64,000 bases of DNA, taken from contig NZ_CAOS01000015.1 in NCBI RefSeq assembly GCF_000315365.1, positions 49,887 through 113,886 of the forward strand, in the 5' to 3' direction. Each line of letters starts with the position of its first letter. Within the stretch, counting starts at the first letter, position 1. Of this stretch, positions 32,822-41,372 are shown piece by piece. The stretch comes from Desulforamulus hydrothermalis Lam5 = DSM 18033 (lineage in GTDB: Bacteria; Bacillota; Desulfotomaculia; Desulfotomaculales; Desulfotomaculaceae). A program made the translations under genes and the position numbers. Under the pieces are notes generated by a model, which searched no databases, had not been told where the DNA came from, and saw only the letters and a program-made list of their open reading frames with translations.

Positions 32822-34090
32822 TTAATCTTTTAAGGTATCCAGAACGTTTTTCAAATCACCGCAATCCTGCCAGGGCCCTATAGCCGCCATGGCAAAACAC
32901 TCCGGTTGGAACAGCCGGGCAGCCGCCCGCTGGGTATCTTCTACAGTAACCCGGTTTAGTTTAGCTACAATTTCTTCCGGGCTATATACTTTACCTAAAT
33001 AGAGTTCAGATTTACCAAGCCGGCTCATATGTGTATTGACACTTTCCAGTGACAATAATAAATTGCCTTTCAACTGATCCTTGGCTCTTTGCAATTCTTC
33101 CCTGGTTACACCGTTCTTTTTAATGTCTTTGATTTCTTTAAAGATCAGTTCCATGGCTTGATTAACATTTTGCCTGCTAAGTCCTGCATAAACACCAAAA
33201 ATACCGGTGTCGTAGTAAGAGCTGTGGTAGGAATAAACCGTATAAACCAGTCCCCGCTGTTCTCTGATCTCTTGAAACAACCGGGAAGACAGCCCGCCGC
33301 CCAGCACGGTATTAATAACCTGGACAGTATAAACAAGGTCGCTGTCTAAACTGACGCCCGGCGCCCCGATGACCATATGTACTTGCTCGGTTTCTTTATT
33401 GCGGCAGTTTACCTGGGAGGTATGACGGGGCTTTGCCAGCTGCCTGTCAATTACACTACCCTCTAAACTGCCAAACAAGGGTGATAGCTTTTCGACCACC
33501 TGTTGATGAGCAATATTGCCGGCTACCGAAATGACCATGCGATTAGGCTTATAGTGATCTTTCATAAAGGAGCGCAAATCCCGGTAGTTTAAAGACGATA
33601 CGGTTTCAGAGGAACCAATAATTGGTCTGCCCAAAGAGTGACCGGACCAGATGGTTTTTGCAAACATGTCATGCACCAGTTCATCCGGGGCGTCTTCGTA
33701 CATCTTAATTTCTTCCAGGATGACGTTTTTTTCCCGCTCCACATCCTGTTCAGATATCTTGGAATGGAACAACATATCGGTCAGGATGTCTACCGCCAGG
33801 TCAAAATGTTCATCCAACACTTTGGCATAGTAACAGGTGTATTCTTTGGTGGTAAAGGCGTTTAATTGCCCCCCCACGGCATCCAGCTCTTCAGCAATCT
33901 GCTTGGCTGTGCGATGTTTGGTTCCTTTAAACAGCATGTGCTCAATATAGTGAGAGATGCCGGCCTGGTCATTACTTTCATCACGGGAACCCACATCCAC
34001 CCAAATACCGATGGCAACAGAGCGGACATGCGGTACCTGTTGAGTCAAAATTCTTACTCCGTTTGCTAGTACTTCTTTTTGGTAAAACAT
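32822..34090 (-). CDS. mlpA: M16-family zinc peptidase (processing peptidase-like)
   Basis: This 422-residue peptidase carries the inverted zinc motif HYIEH (about residues 47-51) with the third ligand Glu about 75 residues on (EKNVILEEIKMYEDAPDELVHDMF region), and a C-terminal homologous half without the motif (GGGLSSRLFQEIREQRGLVYTVYS). It matches Bacillus YmxG/MlpA in length and position. Substrates are unknown; small peptides are likely. ATG at 34090 follows AGGAGGTG. It has a sigma-A promoter. Confidence 0.92.
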   Translation of the reverse strand: MFYQKEVLANGVRILTQQVPHVRSVAIGIWVDVGSRDESNDQAGISHYIEHMLFKGTKHRTAKQIAEELDAVGGQLNAFTTKEYTCYYAKVLDEHFDLAVDILTDMLFHSKISEQDVEREKNVILEEIKMYEDAPDELVHDMFAKTIWSGHSLGRPIIGSSETVSSLNYRDLRSFMKDHYKPNRMVISVAGNIAHQQVVEKLSPLFGSLEGSVIDRQLAKPRHTSQVNCRNKETEQVHMVIGAPGVSLDSDLVYTVQVINTVLGGGLSSRLFQEIREQRGLVYTVYSYHSSYYDTGIFGVYAGLSRQNVNQAMELIFKEIKDIKKNGVTREELQRAKDQLKGNLLLSLESVNTHMSRLGKSELYLGKVYSPEEIVAKLNRVTVEDTQRAAARLFQPECFAMAAIGPWQDCGDLKNVLDTLKD

Positions 34091-34131
34091 TACAACACCT
34101 CCTGGCAGCACAATAAACCTATCTTTCGCCA

Positions 34132-34161
34132 ATTATATACAAAATCCTTTTCCTTTGGCAA
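34132..34161 (-). promoter_or_regulatory. Sigma-A promoter of the M16 peptidase operon
   Basis: Minus-strand TTGCCA (34161-34156), 18-bp spacer, TATAAT (34137-34132). Confidence 0.65.
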
Positions 34162-34240
34162 GTGTTCAGAAAACCGGCAATAAATATTGAGATCAGGCCA
34201 TAACGATAATCATTGTAAGTATGCCCTTCCCTTGAATATA

Positions 34241-34978
34241 TTAATTACCTGTTATCTCATTTTGGTCCGGCAAGTCAGCGATTAATTCGCCTACCGTGAC
34301 AAATTGATACCCCTCTTTTTTCAACAGTTTGATAATTTCCGGCAGCGCTTTAACAGTAGGGGCTGTTGGATGCATCAAGACAATTGCGCCGTTATGAGCT
34401 TTTTCTACCACCCGCCTTACCATCACGTGCGGTGCCGGCCGTTGCCAGTCGATGGTGTCAATGCTCCATAAAATAAAGGTATAACCCTGTTCCTCAGCAG
34501 CTTTTAATACCGCCGGACCTCTTTCCCCGTAAGGCGGCGCATATAAGCGGGGACGCTTATGAATGGTATCATAAATCAACTTTTCGGCTCTTTGCATATC
34601 TTGCAGATTGCCGGCCTTGGAAAGCCTGTCAGGATGGGGATGGCTATAGCCGTGAGAACCTATTTCATGTCCGGCTGCATCAATTTTTTGCAACAAATCA
34701 GGAAAATCTCTTACCCAGGTGCCACCTACAAAAAAAGTAATTTTAACCTGGTGATCCGCCAGCACTTCCAGCATTCTGGGTATATATTCTTCTCCCCAAA
34801 ACACATTACAGGTCAAGGCAATCTTTTTTTCCCGATCACTGCCCCGGTAAACCGGAGCAATGGTTCTTTCATATTTTTCCCGGCTGGCTAAAATGCCTAA
34901 ACCCACCAAAAACATAATAATGAGCAGCCACAAGAAAACTTTATAAACAGGGCCCCGGCGTATATAAAATATCCGCAT
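34241..34978 (-). CDS. ylxY: YlxY-type polysaccharide deacetylase-like protein, probably catalytically impaired
   Basis: The 245-residue protein has an N-terminal membrane anchor (about residues 12-30) and a NodB-like barrel. The usual TFDDG motif is replaced by LTCNVFWG, so the catalytic base and metal-ligand Asp pair is missing, while the His pair (SHGYSHPH) and later motifs (APPYGERG, LMHPTAPT) remain. Bacillus YlxY has comparable changes as far as I recall. It probably binds peptidoglycan or acts as a regulator in sporulation rather than deacetylating it. It lies between pnp/sleB and the M16 gene as in Bacillus, preceded by GGGGGGGAAGAT. Confidence 0.85.
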   Translation of the reverse strand: MRIFYIRRGPVYKVFLWLLIIMFLVGLGILASREKYERTIAPVYRGSDREKKIALTCNVFWGEEYIPRMLEVLADHQVKITFFVGGTWVRDFPDLLQKIDAAGHEIGSHGYSHPHPDRLSKAGNLQDMQRAEKLIYDTIHKRPRLYAPPYGERGPAVLKAAEEQGYTFILWSIDTIDWQRPAPHVMVRRVVEKAHNGAIVLMHPTAPTVKALPEIIKLLKKEGYQFVTVGELIADLPDQNEITGN

Positions 34979-35065
34979 ATCTTCCCCCCCAAAAAAGCAC
35001 TCTTTTCAATCTCTATGCTGGCGGGGAGAAGATTATATCTTATTTACAACAGCCTGCTTGTCCCC

Positions 35066-35099
35066 AAAATATAACCCCCTTGCACCTGTTGCAAGGGGG
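35066..35099 (-). terminator. Intrinsic terminator between sleB and ylxY
   Basis: Ten-bp stem CCCCCTTGCA/TGCAAGGGGG with a 5-nt loop, then TTATATTTTGG on the minus strand. Confidence 0.8.
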
Positions 35100-35177
35100 C
35101 TGGTTGAAAGCACAAGGTCTTGTTCGCCGCAAATAAATTTTTTGTTCAACGGTTCGGGCTGTTGGTTCGTCAACCGT

Positions 35178-35894
35178 TTAGTAAGCAAACACATGGTTGC
35201 CTATTTTATTAACTATTGGACGGCTCCACACCCACCGGCTGGTGGCGGTTTGCGGATTCCAATAGTAAAGCGCTCCGCCGGTAGGATCCCACCCTTTGAT
35301 AGCAGCATTTACTGCCCGGAAAGCAGATTCATTGGGTGTTAAATAAAATTGCCGGTCGTGTACCGCTGTAAAGGCCCAGGGCTGAAAAATAACGTCCTGC
35401 ACGGTACGGCCAAAAAGTCCGGATTGCAGGCGGTTTAATACCACCGCCGCCACCGCCACCTGCCCTTCAAAGGATTCTCCTCTGGCTTCGCCGTGCACAA
35501 CTCGCGCCAGGTCATAAATATCCTGACGGGAAAACTGCAGGCCGCTGCGTGATGCTGCAGCTGCCGTCCTGGGCCGTTGTGCTTGATTACCGCTGACCTG
35601 AGCAATGATGGCCGAGGCGGTCTTTTTTCCCACCACTCCGTCTGTTTTTAAGCCGTTGCGCCACTGAAAATTTTTTACTGCGTTAAAGGTCTGCCAGCCG
35701 AACTTACCGTCTAAATCGCCAACCGGATAACCCAGGTAATCAAGGTTTTTTTGCAGCTGCCAAACATCATAGCCGGACATGCCTAACTTTAATGTTCTGT
35801 CACCTAAATAGGCAGCGGCATCATTAACAGGCATAACAAAAAAGCACACTGCGCACAACAATGCTATAATTCTTGTTAAGTTATTTACACTCAT
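35178..35894 (-). CDS. sleB: Spore cortex-lytic enzyme SleB-type cell-wall hydrolase
   Basis: The 238-residue protein has a signal peptide (about residues 1-28, ending DAAA), a peptidoglycan-binding domain (LGMSGYDVWQLQKNLDYLGY, residues about 30-95) and a C-terminal hydrolase_2 domain with DLARVVHGEARGE, where the Glu is the catalytic acid of the lytic transglycosylase. SleB degrades spore cortex during germination. No ypeB follows directly, unlike Bacillus. ATG at 35894 has AAAGGAG upstream; the 14-codon extension has no SD. A SleB paralogue with a vegetative role is possible. Confidence 0.9.
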   Translation of the reverse strand: MSVNNLTRIIALLCAVCFFVMPVNDAAAYLGDRTLKLGMSGYDVWQLQKNLDYLGYPVGDLDGKFGWQTFNAVKNFQWRNGLKTDGVVGKKTASAIIAQVSGNQAQRPRTAAAASRSGLQFSRQDIYDLARVVHGEARGESFEGQVAVAAVVLNRLQSGLFGRTVQDVIFQPWAFTAVHDRQFYLTPNESAFRAVNAAIKGWDPTGGALYYWNPQTATSRWVWSRPIVNKIGNHVFAY

Positions 35895-36018
35895 TGCTGT
35901 CACTCCTTTTAAAGCAAAGCTTATAAAATAATACAACGTTATTTTACCTATTCTTTAGGAGTAATGGCAAAGAGTGTATCAGCTGTTATATCAAGATAAC
36001 CGCATGTCATGTCCACAT

Positions 36019-36080
36019 AAAAAAACATAGCCGATAAACTGAAGTTAAATCAAAGGATAACTTCAATTTACCGACCTATG
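36019..36080 (-). terminator. Long intrinsic terminator after pnp
   Basis: CATAG..CGGTAAA.TTGAAGTTA pairs with TTAACTTCA.TTTATCG..CTATG, then TTTTTTT on the minus strand, beginning 6 nt past the pnp stop. Confidence 0.92.
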
Positions 36081-36085
36081 AGAGA

Positions 36086-38308
36086 TTATTCCTTGGCAAC
36101 CTTTGGGCGATGTAAGTGCTTGCGTTCTCTGCGTTCCCCTTTGTCAGCCGGTTCTTCCTGAGGAGTAAGGCCCAAGTCTTTCATGGCTTCTTTTCTCGAC
36201 AGCTTCAGGCGGCCCTGCTGGTCGAACCCGATAGCTTTTACCGTAATGGTATCGCCTTCTTTCACAATGTCTTCGGTCTTTTCTACCCGCTGGAAGTCCA
36301 GTTGAGAAATGTGTACCAGGCCTTCTTTGCCTGCAAGCCCCATCACACCGGGAATGACTTCTACAAAGCAACCGAAATCAGTAACCCTGGTAACCTTACC
36401 GGTGTATAACTTGCCTACTTCAACTTCAGCCGTTATGGCTTCAATAATCTGCAAAGCTCGTTTGCCCTTTTCACGGTCAACGGCAGCAATAAACACCCTG
36501 CCATCGTCCTCGATATCAATATCTGCGCCGGTTTCCTCCACCAGTTTTTTAATAATTTTACCGCCCGGGCCAATCACATCTCTGATTTTGTCCGGATGAA
36601 TGCTGGTACGAATAATACTCGGGGCGTGCTGGGAAATTTCAGGTCGCGGCTCAGGCAGCACTTCCAGCATTTTGCCTAAAATATACATGCGTCCCCGGTG
36701 CGCTTGAGCCAATGCCTGTTCAAAAACCTCTTTCGTAATACCGGGTATTTTTATATCCATCTGCAGGGCAGTAACGCCTTTAGCGGTGCCTGCAACCTTA
36801 AAGTCCATATCCCCCAGGTGGTCTTCCAAGCCCTGGATATCTGTTAAGACAGTAAATTTATCTTCTTCCATAATCAGCCCCATGGCCACGCCGGCCACCG
36901 GTGCCTTGAGGGGTACCCCGGCATCCATTAAAGCCAGAGTACTGCCGCAAACACTGCCCATGGAAGTGGAACCGTTTGATTCAATAGCTTCCGAAACCAC
37001 CCGGATGGTGTAGGGAAAAACTTCTTCCGGCGGTATCATCGGTTCCAAAGCCCGCTCTGCCAACGCTCCGTGACCAATCTCACGGCGTCCCGGCGACCGC
37101 ATGGGTTTAGTTTCCCCGGTACTAAAGGGCGGAAAATTATAGTGGTGCATAAAACGCTTACTTTCTTCCAAACCAAGGCCGTCTAAAATTTGCTCATCAC
37201 TGATGGAACCAAGGGTTGCTACTGACAGTATTTGGGTTTGGCCCCTGGTAAACAAACCGGTACCATGGGTACGGGGCAGCACTCCCACCTCCACAGAAAT
37301 AGGACGAATTTCGTCAATGGCCCTACCGTCAATACGCAGCTTATCATGAGTAATTATGCGGCGTACCACTTTCTTTTCGGCTTTTTCCAGCAGCATGGTA
37401 ATTTCTTTGGAATTTTCCGGGAATTGCTCCAAAAATTTTTCCTGCAAACCGGTAAGAACTTCTTCCATATAGGCTTCTCTTGCCTTCTTGCTCAGTTTTT
37501 CCCGGGAACAATGCAGTACCGCTTCGCGAATAACTTCTTCGGCTTGCGGCAAAACGGCTTCGGTTATGGCAGCATCCACTTCCGGCTCAGGAATAACCAT
37601 TTTTTCTTGAGCCAAGCCCAGCGCTAAAGCATCTTGCCGGAAATTTTCAATAAACTGTACAATCTCTTTAATAACTTCATGCCCAAACATGATGCCTTCC
37701 AGGATTTGATCCTCAGGCACTTCTTTAGCACCTGCTTCAACCATCATTACCGCGTCATCGGTTCCGGCCACCACCAGGTGCATGTCACTGTTTTCCGCCT
37801 GGCGCACCACCGGGTTAATAACAAATTGGCCGTCTACCCGACCTACAATGACGCCGCCGATGGGTTTTTTAAGCGGAATTTTAGATATATGCAAGGCTGC
37901 CGAAGCACCGATCATGGCAGCAATTTCCGGTGCGTTATCCTGATCAACAGATAAAACTGTTGCCACCACCTGAACTTCGTTTCTCATGTGTTTGGGAAAC
38001 AGCGGCCGGATGGGGCGGTCGATCAGACGGCCCGACAAGATAGCTTTCTCGCTGGGACGTCCCTCGCGCTTAATAAAGCCACCGGGAATCTTGCCAACAG
38101 CATAAAGCCTTTCCTCGTAGTCCACCGTAAGAGGGAAAAAGTCAATATCCCTGGTATTTTTCGCCACCGTAGCGGTAACCAGTACCACCGTTTCGCCGTA
38201 CTTTACCAAGACGGCTCCGCTGGCTTGTTTGGCCAGCCTGCCTGTTTCCAGGGAGAGAACTCTGCCCCCCAGGGTCATTTCCCTGATTAATACTGGATTA
38301 TCTGACAC
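36086..38308 (-). CDS. pnp: Polynucleotide phosphorylase
   Basis: This 740-residue 3'-5' phosphorolytic exoribonuclease has two RNase PH domains (about 15-145 and 325-460), a helical linker, a KH domain ([20 protein letters not shown], about 550-610) and a C-terminal S1 domain ([20 protein letters not shown]). FTRGQTQIL and [15 protein letters not shown] are active-site motifs. The frame opens upstream, but GTG at 38308 is seven bases after GGAGGT and gives [11 protein letters not shown]. It follows rpsO, a very conserved pairing. Confidence 0.97.
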   Translation of the reverse strand: MSDNPVLIREMTLGGRVLSLETGRLAKQASGAVLVKYGETVVLVTATVAKNTRDIDFFPLTVDYEERLYAVGKIPGGFIKREGRPSEKAILSGRLIDRPIRPLFPKHMRNEVQVVATVLSVDQDNAPEIAAMIGASAALHISKIPLKKPIGGVIVGRVDGQFVINPVVRQAENSDMHLVVAGTDDAVMMVEAGAKEVPEDQILEGIMFGHEVIKEIVQFIENFRQDALALGLAQEKMVIPEPEVDAAITEAVLPQAEEVIREAVLHCSREKLSKKAREAYMEEVLTGLQEKFLEQFPENSKEITMLLEKAEKKVVRRIITHDKLRIDGRAIDEIRPISVEVGVLPRTHGTGLFTRGQTQILSVATLGSISDEQILDGLGLEESKRFMHHYNFPPFSTGETKPMRSPGRREIGHGALAERALEPMIPPEEVFPYTIRVVSEAIESNGSTSMGSVCGSTLALMDAGVPLKAPVAGVAMGLIMEEDKFTVLTDIQGLEDHLGDMDFKVAGTAKGVTALQMDIKIPGITKEVFEQALAQAHRGRMYILGKMLEVLPEPRPEISQHAPSIIRTSIHPDKIRDVIGPGGKIIKKLVEETGADIDIEDDGRVFIAAVDREKGKRALQIIEAITAEVEVGKLYTGKVTRVTDFGCFVEVIPGVMGLAGKEGLVHISQLDFQRVEKTEDIVKEGDTITVKAIGFDQQGRLKLSRKEAMKDLGLTPQEEPADKGERRERKHLHRPKVAKE

Positions 38309-38419
38309 TATTACTACCTCCACACTCCAAGTTGTTGACAAATCTTAGCAGTTCGACATTTTTATTAGTATTTCCTTCTTTCTGTGCCAAAAATACTAGG
38401 TATTACTTAAAGCAAATAA

Positions 38420-38453
38420 TATAAAACAAAAGTGGGCCCAATAGCCCACTTTT
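38420..38453 (-). terminator. Intrinsic terminator between rpsO and pnp
   Basis: AAAAGTGGGC/GCCCACTTTT stem (38428-38437 with 38444-38453) and TGTTTTATATT on the minus strand, 5 nt after the rpsO stop. Confidence 0.88.
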
Positions 38454-38458
38454 ACTGC

Positions 38459-38728
38459 TTACTTACGCAGACCCAGTTTTTCTAAGATGGCACGATACCG
38501 GTCAAAGTCACGGTCGCGCAGGTAATTAAGCAACGCCCGACGCTGGCCAACCATTTTCAACAGCCCACGACGAGAGTGATGATCCTTTTTAAAGGACTTC
38601 AGGTGCTCGGTTAATTGGTTGATCCGCTCTGTAAGAAGAGCAATTTGCACCTCCGGCGAACCGGTATCGGTTTCATGGGTTTTAAAAGCCTGAATAATTT
38701 GGTTCTTCTTTTCTGCAGACAGTGCCAC
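38459..38728 (-). CDS. rpsO: 30S ribosomal protein S15
   Basis: The 89-residue S15 ([31 protein letters not shown]..., [19 protein letters not shown]) is complete. It binds 16S rRNA early in 30S assembly. GTG at 38728 follows AAGGAGGTGAACATT; the open frame runs on to 38827 but has no other SD. The leader contains a hairpin whose loop can pair with the SD (separate entry). Two small unknown genes lie upstream in what may be the same transcript. Confidence 0.98.
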   Translation of the reverse strand: MALSAEKKNQIIQAFKTHETDTGSPEVQIALLTERINQLTEHLKSFKKDHHSRRGLLKMVGQRRALLNYLRDRDFDRYRAILEKLGLRK

Positions 38729-38731
38729 AAT

Positions 38732-38804
38732 GTTCACCTCCTTATTTGCATAATCCCTGTTATCCAAGCCAACCGTCGGAGTGAACGAGTTCCCTAGATA
38801 ACAG
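38732..38804 (-). promoter_or_regulatory. S15 autoregulatory leader candidate (hairpin with SD-complementary loop)
   Basis: Minus-strand CTGTTATC (38804-38797) pairs with GATAACAG (38764-38757). Between them, GUUCACUCC (38786-38778) is complementary to the rpsO SD region GGAGGUGAAC (38741-38732) over nine pairs with one bulge, allowing a pseudoknot that hides the SD. S15 is known to repress its own translation in several bacteria. Confidence 0.6.
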
Positions 38805-38813
38805 TTCCCGGGA

Positions 38814-38843
38814 ATATTACTTCCCAATTATGGTAATTACCAA
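38814..38843 (-). promoter_or_regulatory. Candidate promoter just upstream of the rpsO leader
   Basis: Minus-strand TTGGTA (38843-38838), 18-bp spacer, TAATAT (38819-38814), inside the 3' end of the preceding gene. The predicted start is at the base of the leader hairpin. Confidence 0.4.
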
Positions 38844-39038
38844 ACGGCCATTTTCAATATCTTTTGCTACGATATCGAACATGCGGCCTGATTTGGTAAA
38901 AAAACCTCGAAATCTGGTGGCTGTTGGTATGCGGCCCGGAATCCCTCTGGCTGCTGCTATAATATCTGCCGTAGTAATTTTATCTTGACGCAGGTCCCTC
39001 AGCCTTTTGCGAGCGTGTTCGGTAATAATGATACGCAT
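38817..39038 (-). CDS. Small basic protein, RelE/DUF4258-like in appearance
   Basis: The 73-residue basic protein begins [22 protein letters not shown] and ends [20 protein letters not shown], an arrangement of helix then beta strands that resembles small ribonuclease-toxin-like or DUF4258 proteins; no family is certain. It lies 12 nt after the upstream small gene, an organisation like a toxin-antitoxin pair. Position between ribF and rpsO could instead mean a ribosome-linked housekeeping role. Confidence 0.65.
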   Translation of the reverse strand: MRIIITEHARKRLRDLRQDKITTADIIAAARGIPGRIPTATRFRGFFTKSGRMFDIVAKDIENGRLVITIIGK

Positions 39039-39050
39039 ACAACGCTCCGC

Positions 39051-39281
39051 TTAGCAGTTACGGTACAGGTTAATCAGTTTTTCATCTTCTTCCTGCACCA
39101 AAAAGGCATACAGGGCATCCTGAAAGGCCGCCAAACGTACATTATCAATGTTGGACTTTAGATAGAGAGATTCCAATTCACGCTTGAGAGATTGAAACTC
39201 CTCGCTTAAACATATTAAGGCAATGTGATTAAGCCAGCGTTTAACCTCCTCTTCCGGAGTATCATGCTTTGCATACCCCAT
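39051..39281 (-). CDS. Small helical protein of unknown function
   Basis: The 76-residue protein is not recognised. It looks all-helical and acidic (EEEVKRWLNHIALICLSEEF, LESLYLKSN, QDALYAFLVQEEDEKL). ATG at 39281 is nine bases after AAGGAG; a TTG two codons earlier is too close to the SD. It has a good sigma-A promoter and directly precedes the basic 73-residue gene. The acidic-then-basic pair suggests interacting products. Confidence 0.65.
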   Translation of the reverse strand: MGYAKHDTPEEEVKRWLNHIALICLSEEFQSLKRELESLYLKSNIDNVRLAAFQDALYAFLVQEEDEKLINLYRNC

Positions 39282-39327
39282 GGGCAACGTCTCCTTTCGT
39301 ACGGATCTCGGGACGTGTGCCGCAACT

Positions 39328-39356
39328 ATTGTAGCATAATTACTGCCATAAGTAAA
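39328..39356 (-). promoter_or_regulatory. Sigma-A promoter of the small gene pair and rpsO
   Basis: Minus-strand TTTACT (39356-39351), 17-bp spacer, TACAAT (39333-39328). Confidence 0.7.
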
Positions 39357-39412
39357 TGTTAGGTATTATTAAATATATTAGGGGCAGCCAATAACTATTC
39401 TGTTTTGCCATA

Positions 39413-40351
39413 TTACTCCGGATGGTCAAATCTGGCACTTTGTACGTCAGCTTGAATTTGATTTACCAGGTCGGTAACAGAAGAAAATTTCTTTTCATCC
39501 CGCAAGCGGCGAATATATTTGACTTTTATTTTTTTGCCATATATATTGCCGTGGAAATCCAACAGATGTACCTCAATATTGATCGGTTGTTGATAACCAT
39601 GAAAAGTTGGTTTGTTGCCCACATTGGCAACGCCCAGATAGGTTTCGCCGGCCAAATCTACATGGACGCTGTAAACACCCTTGGCCGGCACCATCATGCC
39701 AGCCGGACAGTCAATATTGGCGGTAGGAAAGCCCAAAGTGTTACCCCGGCGCTCACCGTAAACCACCGTACCCTCGGTAAAAGGAGGATAACCCAGCAGT
39801 TTTCTGGCCGACACCACATCTCCCTCTGCCAGCTTATGGCGTATTAAAGTGCTGCTGACCACCTGCTGACCAACCTTAACCGGCGGAATTACGCTTAAGG
39901 TGTAACCGTACGCGGCGGCATATTGCCAGAGGGTCTCGGCATTGCCGCGCCCCCGGTGGCCGAAGGAATAATTGTAACCTACCACAATTCCTTGAACATT
40001 TAATTGCTGAACCAGGACATCTCTGATAAACTCAACCGGGCTTAACTGGGCAAATTCCAGCGTAAAGGGCAGTAAAATTAAAACATCAACCCCTAATTCC
40101 TCCATCATAACTCTTTTGGCATCCTGATCCAGCAGCATGGGTGGAGCCAGCTCAGGTTTCAAGACAGACAGAGGATGCGGGTGAAAGGTTAGCACAGCTG
40201 CCGTTCCCTTGGACCGGCGGGCCATTGCCACTGCTTCACCAATCAGCTTTTGATGGCCCAGATGCAGTCCGTCAAAATTTCCTATGGCAGCAACAATATG
40301 GCAATATTTGTCTTTAAGCCCGGTAAGGCTGTCATATACGCGCAATTTCAA
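39413..40351 (-). CDS. ribF: Bifunctional riboflavin kinase/FAD synthetase
   Basis: This 312-residue enzyme makes FMN and FAD. The N-terminal adenylyltransferase has AIGNFDGLHLGHQKLI and VVGYNYSFGHRGRGN; the C-terminal kinase (from about residue 185) has GNTLGFPTANI and PAKGVYSVHV. Length is typical. The start is TTG at 40351 after GGGGGTTA. It has its own promoter downstream of truB. No FMN riboswitch is seen, as expected for ribF rather than rib biosynthesis genes. Confidence 0.96.
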   Translation of the reverse strand: MKLRVYDSLTGLKDKYCHIVAAIGNFDGLHLGHQKLIGEAVAMARRSKGTAAVLTFHPHPLSVLKPELAPPMLLDQDAKRVMMEELGVDVLILLPFTLEFAQLSPVEFIRDVLVQQLNVQGIVVGYNYSFGHRGRGNAETLWQYAAAYGYTLSVIPPVKVGQQVVSSTLIRHKLAEGDVVSARKLLGYPPFTEGTVVYGERRGNTLGFPTANIDCPAGMMVPAKGVYSVHVDLAGETYLGVANVGNKPTFHGYQQPINIEVHLLDFHGNIYGKKIKVKYIRRLRDEKKFSSVTDLVNQIQADVQSARFDHPE

Positions 40352-40385
40352 TAACCCCCTGCCAGTCGCAACAATCGCCCTTTAT

Positions 40386-40414
40386 AATATAATACCTATT
40401 AACGTTTTGGTAAA
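40386..40414 (-). promoter_or_regulatory. Sigma-A promoter of ribF
   Basis: Minus-strand TTTACC (40414-40409), 17-bp spacer, TATATT (40391-40386), 25 nt after the truB stop. Confidence 0.6.
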
Positions 40415-40439
40415 CCATAAAAACATAAACAAGTTGTTT

Positions 40440-41372
40440 TTAAGGAACAAGCACCAGCTCAGGTTTAAAAATCAAACGTTTGACAGCTTGTTGTTCCTCC
40501 TGAACAGCCTTGTAAATTGCCAACAGTTGCCGGTCAGCCTGCACCCTTACTAAATCGCCCGGGTTAATTTGGCCTGTCCTGGCCAGAACACCCGCCGGAT
40601 AAAGAGTGGCACCGGAGGTTACCGATTTTATTGCGCTGGCATGAACTTCCACAGCCGGCAGGTGGTGAACTGCCTGGGTCATAGGTATAATTGCCGCGGC
40701 CCAGTTCTTTTCTGCCGCCAATTTAGTCAGTTGTTCCAGGGTGACAGCCCCGGCCAGTTCAAAATGACCTACCCGGGTGCGCAGCAAAAAGGACATATAG
40801 GCGCCACACCCCAGGGCCTGTCCGATATCGGAGCAGAGGGTACGCACATATGTCCCCTTTGAACATGTTACATCAAACAAAATACGGGGATGTGGCGTGT
40901 GCCAATGCCAGCTGTCAATGATTTTAAGTTGATAAATTGTTACCAGCCGGCTGGGCACCTCCACAATCTTTCCTTGCCGTTCCCATTCATACAGCCGCTG
41001 CCCCTGCACTCTGACGGCAGAGGTCATCGGGGGCGTTTGTTTCAGCTGACCCGTAAAGCCGGCAAAAACTTCCTGCAGACGTTCCCAAGTGATGCCGGCA
41101 GCACTTTGCCGGGCCACCACCTCGCCAAAGGCATCCTGGGAAGTAGTGGCAATGCCAAGAGTAATCTCACCCCTATAGGTCTTATCCCCTTCCGCTAAGA
41201 ACCTGGCCAGCTTGGTAGCTTTGCCCAGGCAAACAGGCAGTACGCCGGCAGCGCCCGGATCAAGGGTACCGGTATGCCCGCATTTTTTAATACCGGTAAC
41301 CTTTCGTACATACTGAACCACATCATGAGAAGTCATACCAGGAGGCTTTAATATATTAAGAATGCCGTCCAC
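40440..41372 (-). CDS. truB: tRNA pseudouridine(55) synthase
   Basis: This 310-residue enzyme makes pseudouridine 55 in the T arm of tRNAs. GILNILKPPGMTSHDVV, GHTGTLDPGAAGVLPVCLG (catalytic Asp near residue 39) and CSKGTYVRTLCSDIG are family signatures. A C-terminal PUA-like domain (VTSGATLYPAGVL) is present. GTG at 41372 follows GAGGCG. It overlaps the nrnA end by 17 bp. Confidence 0.97.
   Translation of the reverse strand: MDGILNILKPPGMTSHDVVQYVRKVTGIKKCGHTGTLDPGAAGVLPVCLGKATKLARFLAEGDKTYRGEITLGIATTSQDAFGEVVARQSAAGITWERLQEVFAGFTGQLKQTPPMTSAVRVQGQRLYEWERQGKIVEVPSRLVTIYQLKIIDSWHWHTPHPRILFDVTCSKGTYVRTLCSDIGQALGCGAYMSFLLRTRVGHFELAGAVTLEQLTKLAAEKNWAAAIIPMTQAVHHLPAVEVHASAIKSVTSGATLYPAGVLARTGQINPGDLVRVQADRQLLAIYKAVQEEQQAVKRLIFKPELVLVP

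Noticed and set aside
35895-36018. Forespore promoter before sleB
   Set aside because: No sigma-G type pair was found; a TTGCCA-18-TAAAAT sigma-A-like pair is too weak to annotate.
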